Source: Pseudomonadota bacterium (GTDB taxonomy: Bacteria; Pseudomonadota; Gammaproteobacteria; Burkholderiales; Burkholderiaceae_C). From it: 34,574 nt of DNA. A program made the position numbers and the translations under genes. Numbering within the stretch: the stretch's first letter is position 1; every line of letters starts with the position of its first letter. The notes beneath the pieces were generated by a model. The model did no database searches. It was given only the letters and a program-made list of their open reading frames with translations, and was not told where the DNA came from. Positions 27,046-34,574 of this stretch are shown piece after piece. The stretch covers positions 1 through 34,574 of the forward strand of contig CAUJHQ010000177.1 of the NCBI GenBank assembly GCA_963204815.1, in the 5' to 3' direction.

Positions 27046-27627
27046 GTGGGCATCGCGAAGCGCAGCCGCTTCGCGTGGTGCCTGACCGGGTCCGGCCACT
27101 TCCTCGAAGAATCGATCGCGCTGGCGCAGCGGCTGCCGGCGCTCGACCTGTTCCTGTCCGACGCCGCCGAAGAGGTGTTGCCGATCTACGGCATCAAGCT
27201 CGACGAACTGCGGCCGCGCTTCGCGCCCGGCTTCCGCCTCGTGCGCGACAAGACCGCGAGCGCCGTGCCGGTGGGCATGCTCTACGACGACGTCTATCAC
27301 ACGGTGGTCGTTGCGCCGGCCACCAGCAACACGGTGGCCAAGTGCGTGGTCGGCATCAGCGACTCGCTGCCGACCAACATGTTCGCGCAGGCCGGCAAGC
27401 TGGGCATCCCGGGCATCGTGTTCGCCTGCGACACCGAGCCGGTGGTGGTGACGAAGTCGCCGCACGACTGGGTCACGCTGCGGCCGCGCCGGCTCGAGCT
27501 CGACAACGTCGAGCGCCTGCGCGCGATCGACTGGTGCCAGGTCGTCTGCTCGCCGGCCGAGCTCGAAGCGGCGCTGGCCTCGCGCTTGCAGGCGCTCTCG
27601 CTCGCATGGAACACATCGTCTTCCTGA
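27046..27627 (+). CDS. dmrB: Dihydromethanopterin reductase, archaeal-type flavoprotein (DmrB)
   Basis: A 193-residue flavoprotein of the family that includes DmrB of Burkholderia xenovorans, which reduces dihydromethanopterin to H4MPT, the last step of cofactor synthesis. It opens with [20 protein letters not shown] and contains [20 protein letters not shown] followed by [19 protein letters not shown], the FMN-binding Rossmann-like part, and [14 protein letters not shown] place the start at GTG 27046, since an ATG at 26971 in the same frame lies entirely within the end of the regulator gene. No Shine-Dalgarno is obvious, so translation may be coupled to the regulator, whose stop is 7 bp upstream. 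The last 22 bp overlap the next gene. Confidence 0.8.
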   Translation: MGIAKRSRFAWCLTGSGHFLEESIALAQRLPALDLFLSDAAEEVLPIYGIKLDELRPRFAPGFRLVRDKTASAVPVGMLYDDVYHTVVVAPATSNTVAKCVVGISDSLPTNMFAQAGKLGIPGIVFACDTEPVVVTKSPHDWVTLRPRRLELDNVERLRAIDWCQVVCSPAELEAALASRLQALSLAWNTSSS

Positions 27628-28985
27628 CCGGGCGGCTCGCGCAGCCGCAGCTGGAACGCGTGCTCGCCGGCCTCGACGCGCCGCCCTTCACCTGGGAAGT
27701 GCGCGAGATCGGCGTGCAGGTGGCCGCGCTGATGACGGCCGACCTCATCAAGCGCCGCGTCGCCGCGCCGGTGGCGGCGCAGCGCGTCATCGTGCCCGGC
27801 CGCTGTCGCGGCGACCTCGAAGCGCTGTCGGCCCACTACGGCATCCCGGTGCAGCGCGGGCCCGAGGAACTGAAGGACCTGCCGCGCTTCTTCAACCGTG
27901 CCGCGAAGGCGGTCGACCTGTCGGAGAAGGGGCCGTTGATCTTCGCCGAGATCGTCGACGCGCCGCGCCTGGCGGTCGACGCCATCGTCGCGCGCGCCGC
28001 CGCACTGGCGCGCGACGGCGCGGACGTCATCGACCTCGGCGGACTGCCTGAGACGCCGTTTCCGCAGCTCGAAGACAGCGTGCGCGCGCTGAAGGCCGCG
28101 GGCCACCGTGTCAGCGTCGATTCGCTGGACAGCGATGAACTGCTGCGCGGCGGCCGCGCCGGTGCCGACTACCTGCTGTCGCTGACGATGGACACGCTGT
28201 GGATCGCCGACGAGGTGGCGGCCACCCCGGTGCTGATCCCGCGCGCGCCGCACGACGAAGCCTCGCTGCACGCGGCCGTCGACGCGCTGTCGGCGCGCGG
28301 CCGTGCCTTTCTGGCCGACGCGATCCTCGACCCCATCCCGTTCGGCTTCACCGCCAGCATCGTGCGCTACCACCGGCTGCGCGAACGCTTCCCCGCAGCG
28401 CCCATCATGCTGGGCATCGGCAACCTGACCGAGCTGACCGAGGCCGACACGAGCGGGCTCAACGCGCTGCTGCTGGGCATCGGCGCCGAACTCGGCATCG
28501 CCGCCGTGCTGACCACGCAGGTGAGCCCGCATGCGCGCCGCGCCGTGCGCGAGGCCGACTGGGCGCGCCGCATCATGACCGCCGCGGCGCGCCAGCGCAC
28601 GCTGCCCAAGGGCCTGTCGGACGCGTTGATGACGGTGCACGCGAAGGCGCCGTTCACCGACACGCCCGCCGAGATCGCGGCCACCGCGGCGCAGGTGCGC
28701 GACCCCAACTTCCGCGTGCAGGTGGCCGAGAACGGCCTCAACGTCTACAACCGAGACGGCCTGCGCGTCGGGCAGGGCGCCTTCGAGCTCTGGCCGCGGC
28801 TCGGCCTGGAAGGCGACGCCTCGCACGCCTTCTACATGGGCGTGGAACTTGCACACGCCGAACTCGCGTGGCGCCTGGGCAAGCGCTACGTGCAGGACCA
28901 GCCGCTCGACTGGGGCTGCGCCGTCGAGCGCGAGGCCGACGACCTGCTCGCCTGGTGCGCCCCCGGTACGACCAAGACACGATGA
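27606..28985 (+). CDS. Dihydropteroate synthase-like protein (DUF6513 plus DHPS-like barrel)
   Basis: A 459-residue protein. The first 145 residues form an uncharacterised domain ([40 protein letters not shown]). The rest is a TIM barrel resembling dihydropteroate synthase: GPLIFAEIVDAPRLAVDAIV, ARDGADVIDLGGLPETPFPQ, VSVDSLDSDELL and ADAILDPIPFGFTASIVRYH. It corresponds to the TIGR00284 dihydropteroate-synthase-related family of methanogens and H4MPT methylotrophs. It is the best local candidate for joining the pterin and the RFAP-derived arm of H4MPT, but I know of no direct proof for the bacterial protein. It overlaps dmrB by 22 bp and its stop overlaps the next ATG. Confidence 0.85.
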   Translation: MEHIVFLTGRLAQPQLERVLAGLDAPPFTWEVREIGVQVAALMTADLIKRRVAAPVAAQRVIVPGRCRGDLEALSAHYGIPVQRGPEELKDLPRFFNRAAKAVDLSEKGPLIFAEIVDAPRLAVDAIVARAAALARDGADVIDLGGLPETPFPQLEDSVRALKAAGHRVSVDSLDSDELLRGGRAGADYLLSLTMDTLWIADEVAATPVLIPRAPHDEASLHAAVDALSARGRAFLADAILDPIPFGFTASIVRYHRLRERFPAAPIMLGIGNLTELTEADTSGLNALLLGIGAELGIAAVLTTQVSPHARRAVREADWARRIMTAAARQRTLPKGLSDALMTVHAKAPFTDTPAEIAATAAQVRDPNFRVQVAENGLNVYNRDGLRVGQGAFELWPRLGLEGDASHAFYMGVELAHAELAWRLGKRYVQDQPLDWGCAVEREADDLLAWCAPGTTKTR

Positions 28986-29560
28986 ACGACCAGATCTTCG
29001 AGACCGTGGTGACCACGGTGGCCGCCGACGGCACGCCGCACGTCGCGCCGATGGGCGTGCGCTACACCGAGCGGCACGTCGTGCTGATGCCCTTCAAGCC
29101 GTCGACCACGCTCGACAACATCCTCGCCACGCGCCATGCGGTGCTGAACCTGGTGCTCGACACGCGCGTCTTCGCCGGCTGCGTGACGGGCCGGCGGCAG
29201 TGGCCGCTGGTCGCGGCCGAGCGCATCACCGGCCAGCGCCTCGCCGCCGCGCTGGGCCACGTGGAACTGCGCCTCGACGAGGTCGGCGACGACCCGCAGC
29301 GCCCGGTGCTGCGCCTGGCCCGCGTGCACGAAGCGCAGCACGGCCGCTTCGCCGGCTTCAACCGCGCGCAGGCGGCGGTGATCGAAGGCGCCGTGCTCGT
29401 CAGCCGCCTGGGCATGCTGGCGGCCGACAAGGTGGACAGCGAGATGCGCTACCTGCAGATCGCGATCGACAAGACCGCCGGCGCCGCCGAGCACGAGGCC
29501 TGGGGCTGGCTCGTCGAGGCGGTCGCGCGGCACCGCGGCACCGCGAAGGCGGCGTCATGA
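28982..29560 (+). CDS. DUF447-family protein of the H4MPT cluster
   Basis: A 192-residue protein with a split-barrel flavin-reductase-like look. It opens with IFETVVTTVAADGTPHVAPM followed by GVRYTERHVVLMPFKPSTTL, and has ATRHAVLNLVLDTRVFAGCV. The second half is helical (LVSRLGMLAADKVDSEMRYL). This matches DUF447 (archaeal and methylotroph proteins often called Orf22 in H4MPT clusters). Function is not established; flavin or nucleotide binding is a fold-based guess. It overlaps both neighbours by four bases (ATGA at each junction), so it is translated in strict coupling with the dihydropteroate-synthase-like gene and mfnB. Confidence 0.8.
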   Translation: MNDQIFETVVTTVAADGTPHVAPMGVRYTERHVVLMPFKPSTTLDNILATRHAVLNLVLDTRVFAGCVTGRRQWPLVAAERITGQRLAAALGHVELRLDEVGDDPQRPVLRLARVHEAQHGRFAGFNRAQAAVIEGAVLVSRLGMLAADKVDSEMRYLQIAIDKTAGAAEHEAWGWLVEAVARHRGTAKAAS

Positions 29561-30252
29561 TCCGCCTGCTCGTCAGCGTGCGCGACCCGCACGAGGCGCT
29601 CGTCGCCGCGCGCGGCGGCGCCGACTTCATCGACCTGAAGGAACCGGGGCAGGGCGCGCTCGGCGGCCTGCCGGTGCCGGTGATCGAACGCGTGGTCGCG
29701 GCGCTGCGCGGCGCCGGCAGCACGCTGCCGGTGAGCGCGACCATCGGCGACGTGCCGATGGCCGAGCTGGCGAGCATCCTCGACCGCGTCGCCGCGGTCG
29801 GCGCCACCGGTGTCGACTACGTGAAGGTCGGCATCGAGCGCGCCCCCGGCGCGCGCGAAGTGCTGCTCGCGCTGGCGCGCTGCGGCCGGCCGGTGGTGCC
29901 GGTCTTCATTGCCGACCGCGGCCTCGACGAGGCGCTGGTGGCGCAGGCGCTCGCGCTCGGCTTTCCCGGCGTGATGGCCGACACCGCCGACAAGCTCGCG
30001 GGCAGCCTGTTCGACGTCGCGCCGGTGGCCACGCTGCAGCGCTTCGTGCGGCAAGCGCGCGAAGCGGGCGCGATGGTCGGCCTGGCAGGCGCGCTGCGCA
30101 CCACCGACGCGCCGCGCCTGGCCGAACTGGACCCCGACTTCGCGGGCTTCCGCAGCGCCGTGTGCGCCGGGCCGCGCAGCGGCGACCTCGACGCCGGCCG
30201 TCTCGCCGCGCTGGTGGCGGCGATGCGCGCGGCTCAGGCCGTGCCGGGGTAG
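29557..30252 (+). CDS. mfnB: (5-formylfuran-3-yl)methyl phosphate synthase
   Basis: A 231-residue (beta/alpha)8 enzyme that makes the furan ring of methanofuran/methylofuran from two molecules of glyceraldehyde 3-phosphate. The N-terminal MIRLLVSVRDPHEALVAARG and GADFIDLKEPGQGALGGLP contain the Schiff-base-type lysine (about residue 28), and DYVKVGIERAPG has the second conserved Lys. VSATIGDVPM and VGLAGALRTTDAPRLAELDP are further family blocks (UPF0264). It ends the plus-strand operon and runs 19 bp into the convergent mfnE. With mfnE and mfnF next door, a near-complete furan arm pathway is grouped here. Confidence 0.92.
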   Translation: MIRLLVSVRDPHEALVAARGGADFIDLKEPGQGALGGLPVPVIERVVAALRGAGSTLPVSATIGDVPMAELASILDRVAAVGATGVDYVKVGIERAPGAREVLLALARCGRPVVPVFIADRGLDEALVAQALALGFPGVMADTADKLAGSLFDVAPVATLQRFVRQAREAGAMVGLAGALRTTDAPRLAELDPDFAGFRSAVCAGPRSGDLDAGRLAALVAAMRAAQAVPG

Positions 30253-30833
30253 GCGCCGCCGAGCAGCAGCGTGCGCGCGCGGTCGAGGTCGGTGCGCTGC
30301 AGCACGTCGATCGGGAAGCCGGTGCCCTGCGCTCGCTCGAGGAAACGCGGGTCGACGATGCCGGCCACGCTGAGCTCGGCCAGCGACGCCGCCGGGTCGA
30401 CCGCGCAGGACTTCACCAGCAGCATGCGCTCGGCGTTCAGCTCGCGCGCCAGGTCGAGCGCGATGCTGTCGCTGGTGTTGTCCCAGTTCGTGGCGGCGTC
30501 GGGGCTGTCGCGCAACCAGTCCATCGGCAGCCAGATCGCCGCCTGGCCGCTGTGCAGCACGCGCCGCAGGTCGGCGTGGCTGCGCACCACCGGCAGCCGC
30601 GGGTCCAGGCCGTGTGCCAGGTAGGCCGACTGCGCCATCGCGAGCACCGCCATGTTGTGCGCCGGCAGGTCGTCGAACTGCCAGTGTTCCTGGGTGCTCC
30701 GCACCTCGTCGGCAAAGGCGCCGCCGCCGCACACCAGCGTGACGCGGCCACCGCCCAGCTGCGCCATCAGGTCCAGCCAGGCGGGCAGCAGCGGGTCGCG
30801 GTTCAGGCTGCCGCCGATCTTCACGACCCACAT
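30234..30833 (-). CDS. mfnE: Amino-acid-kinase-fold protein, MfnE-like
   Basis: A 199-residue kinase of the aspartokinase/uridylate-kinase fold. MWVVKIGGSLNRDPLLPAWL has the phosphate-binding KIGGSL loop, VTLVCGGGAFADEVRS the second glycine loop, and NWDNTSDSIALDLARELNAE the substrate region. In archaea MfnE phosphorylates aminomethylfuran-methyl phosphate to the diphosphate. The COG2054-like sequence and its clustering with mfnB and mfnF support the same role in methylofuran synthesis. Its start shares one base with the stop of the upstream mfnF-like gene (TGATG). The 3' end overlaps mfnB head-on by 19 bp, with no terminator between. Confidence 0.85.
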   Translation of the reverse strand: MWVVKIGGSLNRDPLLPAWLDLMAQLGGGRVTLVCGGGAFADEVRSTQEHWQFDDLPAHNMAVLAMAQSAYLAHGLDPRLPVVRSHADLRRVLHSGQAAIWLPMDWLRDSPDAATNWDNTSDSIALDLARELNAERMLLVKSCAVDPAASLAELSVAGIVDPRFLERAQGTGFPIDVLQRTDLDRARTLLLGGAYPGTA

Positions 30834-31879
30834 CAGCCGTGCTCCCGCCGGTACAGCGCCGCCACCGCCACCGCCGGTGCGGCCACCGCGGCCCACGCGG
30901 CGAGCTCGCCGCTGGCGCCGGCGATGTCGCGCCCGTGGTCCAGCCGGCGCCAGCGCGGCGGCAGCAGCTCCGGCACGAGAAAGGCGCCGCAGCCGGCGGC
31001 GACGCCGATCGCGGCCGGACCCAGGCCGTGCGCCGCGGCCACGCGCTTCAGCTGGCCGCGCAGCTGCGCCACCTGCGCCTGCCGCCAGGCGCGTGCGAAG
31101 GCGGTCCACTCTTCGGCCAGACCGTCGCGTGCGTCGAGGCCGATCATGCGTGCCAGCCGCGCCTGGCTGCCGGCGACCGTCTTCGCGCCGCCGTCGGCCG
31201 CCGGGTGCTGGTCGTGCTCGGGATCGAGCTCGCCGCTCAGGCGGTAGACATCGGCCGTCGTGGCGAAGAACTCGTTCATCACGTTGTGCGCGATGCCGCG
31301 CCACGCGATGCGCGGGCCCAGCGCGCACAGCGGCGTGCGCAGCACGCCCTGGTAGACGAGCTCGCCGCTGGCCAGGCGGTCGACGTCGCGACGCGCCGCC
31401 GCCAGCACGCGGCCGTGGCGGAAGGCGATGAGGTCGGTCGTCGTGCTGCCGATGTCGACCAGCAGGCCCTCGGCATCGGGCAGCGCGAGCGCGACGTGGC
31501 GCGCCGTCGCGAGCCAGTTCGCGCTGGCGATCGTGCCCCAGCGCGTGGCGGCGTCGGCCGCGCTGCACCAGCCGTCGTCGCCGGCGAAGAAGCGCGGCGC
31601 CGGCAACTGCGCGGCCGCGAGCGCCGCGATGCGCTGCACGCCGTCTTCGCGGTGCTCGAAATGGTCGACCATCTCGCCGGTCATCGTGACCGCGTGCGCT
31701 GCGTTCGAAAGGCCGGGCCAGCGCGCGTGCGCGGACTCGAACACGCGTTCGAGCTCGGCGGTGCCCAGCCACAACGGGCAGGGCCATTGCGCGGCATCGC
31801 GCAAGCTGCCGCGCTCCCACCAGGCGGCCTTCACGTGGGCGCCACCGATGTCCCAGCCGACCACGGCGCCCTCAGACAT
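30833..31879 (-). CDS. mfnF: Hydantoinase/oxoprolinase-family H4MPT-linked protein, probable MfnF
   Basis: A 348-residue protein with the ASKHA-type nucleotide loops VVGWDIGGAHVKAAWWERG (residues 7-25) and GLLVDIGSTTTDLIAFRHGR (about 138-157), the hallmark of the one-carbon-linked TIGR03123 family related to hydantoinase A. Other blocks are HAVTMTGEMVDHFEHREDGV and AHNVMNEFFATTADVYRLSG. The archaeal relative MfnF couples aminomethylfuran diphosphate to the tyramine part of methanofuran, so the same step in methylofuran synthesis is likely. The start at 31879 was preferred over a GTG at 31906. No strong ribosome-binding site is seen. It forms a two-gene operon with mfnE and is divergent from the HisA-like gene (65-bp gap). 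Confidence 0.8.
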   Translation of the reverse strand: MSEGAVVGWDIGGAHVKAAWWERGSLRDAAQWPCPLWLGTAELERVFESAHARWPGLSNAAHAVTMTGEMVDHFEHREDGVQRIAALAAAQLPAPRFFAGDDGWCSAADAATRWGTIASANWLATARHVALALPDAEGLLVDIGSTTTDLIAFRHGRVLAAARRDVDRLASGELVYQGVLRTPLCALGPRIAWRGIAHNVMNEFFATTADVYRLSGELDPEHDQHPAADGGAKTVAGSQARLARMIGLDARDGLAEEWTAFARAWRQAQVAQLRGQLKRVAAAHGLGPAAIGVAAGCGAFLVPELLPPRWRRLDHGRDIAGASGELAAWAAVAAPAVAVAALYRREHG

Positions 31880-31944
31880 GGCCGGTCCCGCGGCGCGCCG
31901 CGTCACAATCGCCGGCTTCCGAGTGCCGTGCCGCCATCCCGCAG

Positions 31945-32646
31945 ATGATCCTCATTCCCGTCATCGACCTCATGCATGGCCAGGTGGTGCGCGCCGTGCG
32001 CGGCAACCGGCAGGCCTATCAACCCATTGTGTCCACGCTCTGCGAGGGCAGCGATCCGGTGGTGGTGGCGCGCGCGCTGACCGCGCATTGCGCCACGCAC
32101 CGGCTGTACGCGGCGGACCTGGACGCGCTCACCGGTGGCGCGGCGCAAGTGACCGTCTTGCGCCGCTTGCTCGAAGCGCTGCCGGCGCTGGAACTGTGGC
32201 TCGACGCCGGCTTTGCCGGTGCCGCCGCGGCGCAGGCCCTGCTGGCCGACCTGGGCCGATTGGCCGCCCGCGTGGTGCCGGTGTTCGCGAGCGAGTCACT
32301 GCAGACCGCGGCGGCGCTGCGCGCCTGCTTCCCGACCCCCGACGCCGGCGTGTTGTCGCTGGACCGCCGCGACGGCCGGCGCCTGGACGCTGCCGGCGCC
32401 TGGGACTCGCCGGCCGCCTGGCCGCAGCGCGTGATCGTGATGACGCTCGAACGCGTTGGCGCCGATGCCGGCCCCGACCTGGAGACGATGCGCACGCTGC
32501 GCGCGATGTCGCCGTCGACGCTGTTCATCGGCGCCGGCGGCGTGCGCCATGCGGCCGACCTCGACGCCGCGCGCGAGGCCGGTGCCTTCGCGTGGCTCGT
32601 CGCCAGCGCGCTGCACGACGGCCGCCTGCCGCCGGTGCGTGCCTGA
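31945..32646 (+). CDS. HisA/HisF-related TIM-barrel protein
   Basis: A 233-residue half-barrel-repeat protein resembling ProFAR isomerase. The N-terminus MILIPVIDLMHGQVVRAVRG, a following YQPIVSTLCEGSDPVVVARA, and late LFIGAGGVRHAADLDAAREA are the phosphate-binding strands. It belongs to the HisA/HisF-related group (COG1411) that occurs in methanogens and H4MPT-using methylotrophs, not to true histidine operons; no his gene is near. Its reaction in cofactor synthesis is not known to me. It starts divergently from mfnF and is followed by a 176-bp gap holding regulatory signals before fhcB. Confidence 0.85.
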   Translation: MILIPVIDLMHGQVVRAVRGNRQAYQPIVSTLCEGSDPVVVARALTAHCATHRLYAADLDALTGGAAQVTVLRRLLEALPALELWLDAGFAGAAAAQALLADLGRLAARVVPVFASESLQTAAALRACFPTPDAGVLSLDRRDGRRLDAAGAWDSPAAWPQRVIVMTLERVGADAGPDLETMRTLRAMSPSTLFIGAGGVRHAADLDAAREAGAFAWLVASALHDGRLPPVRA

Positions 32647-32736
32647 TCCCGGGAAACGGACCGCATGCACGGCCTGCCTTCACGATTCATGCCACGGCAC
32701 GGTGGCCCCTGCGCGGGCCCGGCGGCCCACGGTTTC

Positions 32737-32751
32737 GCCACACTGTGTGGC
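32737..32751. promoter_or_regulatory. Perfect 15-bp palindrome upstream of fhcB
   Basis: GCCACACTGTGTGGC has perfect 7-bp arms around a central T. It lies centred 50 bp upstream of the -24 box of the sigma-54-type promoter at 32794. Its CACACTGT core recurs upstream of mptG. As RNA it could form only a 5-bp stem with a 5-base loop followed by AGTTTT, so a weak terminator for the HisA-like gene is an alternative. Confidence 0.55.
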
Positions 32752-32793
32752 AGTTTTGGCCGTGCCGACCCCTGCCACGCCCGTTGCGGTGAA

Positions 32794-32809
32794 TGGCACA
32801 TGCCTTGCG
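32794..32809 (+). promoter_or_regulatory. Sigma-54-type promoter upstream of fhcB
   Basis: TGGCACA-N4-TTGCG matches the sigma-54 consensus at 10 of 12 positions, including the whole TGGCAC and TTGC cores at exact spacing. The predicted start is near 32820, only 3 bases before the fhcB ATG at 32823, which would make the transcript nearly leaderless even though an AAGG at 32812-32815 looks like a ribosome-binding site. That conflict lowers confidence. Confidence 0.5.
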
Positions 32810-32822
32810 TGAAGGCTGCGAA

Positions 32823-34079
32823 ATGACCGCGACTTCAAAGGCCGGCGCGCCCTGGACCTGCCCGTTCTGCCCCCTGGCCTGCGACCACCTCGGCACTGCC
32901 GCGGCCGCCGGGGGTGCCGGGCTCGCGCTGGCCGGCGGCCGCTGCGAACGCGCCGAACGCGCACTGGCGCAGCTGTCCGACGGCGCCGTCGTGGCCTCTG
33001 TCGACGGTGCCGCCACGAACCTCGACGACGCCATTGCGGCGGCCGCGGCGCGCCTGGCGTCGAGCCGGCAGCCGCTGTTCGCCGGCCTCGGCACCGACGT
33101 CGACGGCGCCCGCGCGCTGTACCCGCTGGCCTGCGCCACCGGCGCCATCGTCGATGCCGCCGGCGGCGACGCGCTCGCCGAAGGCCTGCGCGCGCTGCAG
33201 GACCGCGGCCAGTTCACGACCACGCTGGCGGAGGTGCGCACGCGGGCCGATCTCGTCGTCTTCGTCGGGGCGCCGCCGCTGGCGATGGCGCCGCTGCTGC
33301 GCGAGCGCCTGGGCATCGGCGAGGCGCAGGGCTTCGACCGTCATGTCGTCGTGCTGGGCGCCGACCTCGGCGCCGTGGCCGGCTGGGCCGGCGCGGGCGT
33401 GACGGTGGAGGCCGTGGCGCCGGGTGCCGACCTGTTCGAGTTGCTGCCGCTGCTGGCCGCGAGCGTGGGTGCGCGGGTCGCGGTGCCGGTGGCGCTGCAG
33501 GGCCTGGTCGATCGTCTGCGCTCGGCACGGTATGCCGTGCTCGTCGGCGCGCCGGCGCTGCTGCCGGCACAGTCCGCGCTGCTGATCGAGGCCGTGCACC
33601 GCGTCGTGCACACGCTGAACCGCAAGACGCGCGCCGCGGCGCTGTGGATCGGCGGCGGCCAGGGCGCGGCGACCGCGAACCAGGTCTTCGCCTGGCTCGG
33701 CGGCCTGCCGATGCGCAGCCGCGCCGGCCCGCGCGGGCTCGAACACGATCCGCACGCCTACGCGGCCGCCCGCCTGCTCGCCGATGGCGCGGCCGACCTG
33801 CTGATGTGGGTGTCGTCCTTCGAGGCCGAGGCCACGCCGCCGGCGGCGTCGATGCCGCTCGTCGCGCTGGCGCACCCGGCGCAGGCGGCGGCCTGCCGGC
33901 GCGCGGGCGCCGTGTTCATCGGCGTCGCCACGCCGGGCATCGGCCACGGCGGCCACCTGTTCCGCACCGACGGCACGGTGCTGATGCCGCTGAACGCCGC
34001 GCGCACCGATGCGCTGCCCAGCGTGGCCGACGTCGCGCGGCGCCTGTTGGCCGCGCTGCCGCGCAGGGAGGCCGCATGA
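32823..34079 (+). CDS. fhcB: Formyltransferase/hydrolase complex subunit FhcB
   Basis: A 418-residue homologue of the B subunit of formylmethanofuran dehydrogenase. In methylotrophic bacteria it is a structural part of the Fhc complex, which hydrolyses formyl-methylofuran to formate. The N-terminus WTCPFCPLACDHLGTAAAAG and a later GGRCERAERALAQL keep four cysteines (C-x2-C-x3-C ... C). The block FTTTLAEVRTRADLVVFVG aligns with TLGEVKNRADV of the archaeal enzymes, while the upstream Cys-His-Gly-type metal-ligand motif of the Mo/W enzyme appears to be absent, replaced by GGDALAEGLRAL. This fits a non-redox role. The ATG at 32823 was preferred over 32793, which overlaps the promoter. The stop overlaps fhcA by four bases. 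Confidence 0.9.
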   Translation: MTATSKAGAPWTCPFCPLACDHLGTAAAAGGAGLALAGGRCERAERALAQLSDGAVVASVDGAATNLDDAIAAAAARLASSRQPLFAGLGTDVDGARALYPLACATGAIVDAAGGDALAEGLRALQDRGQFTTTLAEVRTRADLVVFVGAPPLAMAPLLRERLGIGEAQGFDRHVVVLGADLGAVAGWAGAGVTVEAVAPGADLFELLPLLAASVGARVAVPVALQGLVDRLRSARYAVLVGAPALLPAQSALLIEAVHRVVHTLNRKTRAAALWIGGGQGAATANQVFAWLGGLPMRSRAGPRGLEHDPHAYAAARLLADGAADLLMWVSSFEAEATPPAASMPLVALAHPAQAAACRRAGAVFIGVATPGIGHGGHLFRTDGTVLMPLNAARTDALPSVADVARRLLAALPRREAA

Positions 34080-34574
34080 ACGTCCTGCTGCGCGGCGCCC
34101 GCGTGATCGACCCCGCCCACCCGGGCAGCGGCGCGGTGCGCGATCTCGCCATCGCCGGCGGCCGCATCGCCGAGCCGGTGCCGGGCCAGCGCTACGACGA
34201 GATCGACGCCCGCGGCCATGTCGTCATGGCCGGCGGCATCGACCTGCACACGCACATCGGCGGCGGCAAGGTGAACCTGGCGCGCCTGCTGATGGCCGAG
34301 GACCACCGCGAAGGGCCGAACCCGATCGCGCTGCCTGCGAATGCGCTGGAGCTCGCCTCCTGCGGCACCTGCACGCCGGGCACGCTGGCCACCGGCTACC
34401 GCTACGTCGAGATGGGCTACACGGCGGCCTTCGAACCGGCCATGGTGCCCAGCAACGCGCGCCACGCCCACATGGAGATGGGCGACGTGCCGGTGCTCGA
34501 CCACGGCGCCTACGTGATGCTGGGCAACGACGAGCTGTTCCTGCAACTGCTCGCCGAAGGCGGCCCCGACGCGA
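34076..34574 (+). CDS. fhcA: Formyltransferase/hydrolase complex subunit FhcA, N-terminal part
   Basis: The frame starts at ATG 34076, overlapping the fhcB stop (ATGA), and runs off the window after 166 codons. It matches the amidohydrolase-fold A subunit of formylmethanofuran dehydrogenase: LLRGARVIDPAHPGSGAVRD, MAGGIDLHTHIGGGKVNLAR with the metal-binding His-x-His, ELASCGTCTPGTLATGYRYV, MGYTAAFEPAMVPSNARHAH and HMEMGDVPVLDHGAYVMLGN. This subunit carries the zinc hydrolase site that releases formate from the formyl group bound to methylofuran. The remaining two thirds, and presumably the D and C subunit genes, lie beyond the right edge. Confidence 0.95.
   Translation, partial: MNVLLRGARVIDPAHPGSGAVRDLAIAGGRIAEPVPGQRYDEIDARGHVVMAGGIDLHTHIGGGKVNLARLLMAEDHREGPNPIALPANALELASCGTCTPGTLATGYRYVEMGYTAAFEPAMVPSNARHAHMEMGDVPVLDHGAYVMLGNDELFLQLLAEGGPDA

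Noticed and set aside
32731-32758. Intrinsic terminator for the HisA-like gene
   Set aside because: Only a 5-bp stem with AGTTTT is possible; the symmetry is better explained as a protein site, though a weak terminator is not excluded.
32793-32822. Upstream ATG at 32793 as start of fhcB
   Set aside because: It adds ten residues unlike the family and lies inside the sigma-54-type promoter; ATG 32823 has an AAGG at a suitable distance.

Overview
The window is very GC-rich, densely packed bacterial DNA with almost exclusively G/C-ending codons. Gene content points to a methylotrophic betaproteobacterium of the Burkholderiales (Rubrivivax/Methylibium/Leptothrix-like). It carries the tetrahydromethanopterin (H4MPT)/methylofuran formaldehyde-oxidation pathway, a chlorophyllide 8-vinyl-reductase of the BciA type that suggests a phototrophic lineage, and a Burkholderiales-style sulfate transporter. 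The organism assignment is inference; there is no rRNA or tRNA gene in the window.

Layout. (1) 1-1725: an edge-truncated ribbon-helix-helix protein and a decaying patch holding an internally deleted isoprenylcysteine-methyltransferase-like pseudogene, an intact SAM methyltransferase and rhodanese fragments. (2) 1726-2715: bciA. (3) 2719-12046: a divergent transport/catabolism module. On the minus strand lie the branched-chain-amino-acid-type ABC genes livG-livF-livH-livM and a PepSY membrane protein. On the plus strand lie a TIGR04076-like protein, an aldo/keto reductase, the periplasmic binding protein, a second aldo/keto reductase fused to a Rid (YjgF) domain, and an unrecognised 308-aa protein. 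The substrate is unknown. (4) 12003-17005: a sulfate uptake operon (sbp2-sbp1-cysT-cysW-cysA) in which each of two paralogous binding-protein genes has its own look-alike promoter. (5) 17186-34574: the H4MPT/methylofuran island.

The island contains a pterin carbinolamine dehydratase; an operon mptG-mtdB-ATP-grasp-mch-ATP-grasp(RimK-like)-orf7 leading to fae with a textbook terminator; a dihydroneopterin aldolase on the opposite strand; and a sigma-54 enhancer-binding activator followed by dmrB, a dihydropteroate-synthase-like gene, a DUF447 gene and mfnB. It continues with convergent mfnE-mfnF, then a HisA/HisF-related gene, and finally fhcB-fhcA running off the end. Fae condenses formaldehyde with H4MPT, MtdB oxidises methylene-H4MPT, Mch opens the methenyl ring, and Fhc releases formate using methylofuran. 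Most other island genes belong to cofactor synthesis.

The most interesting reading is regulatory. The activator is a complete AcoR-like protein with the GAFTGA sigma-54 contact motif. Sigma-54-like promoters (GG-N10-GC) lie upstream of mptG and fhcB. CACAC/TGT-containing inverted repeats lie upstream of both and also inside orf7 ahead of fae, where rare AT-ending codons cluster. Together these suggest a sigma-54-controlled H4MPT regulon. A second candidate novelty is the transporter module built around the aldo/keto-reductase-Rid fusion.
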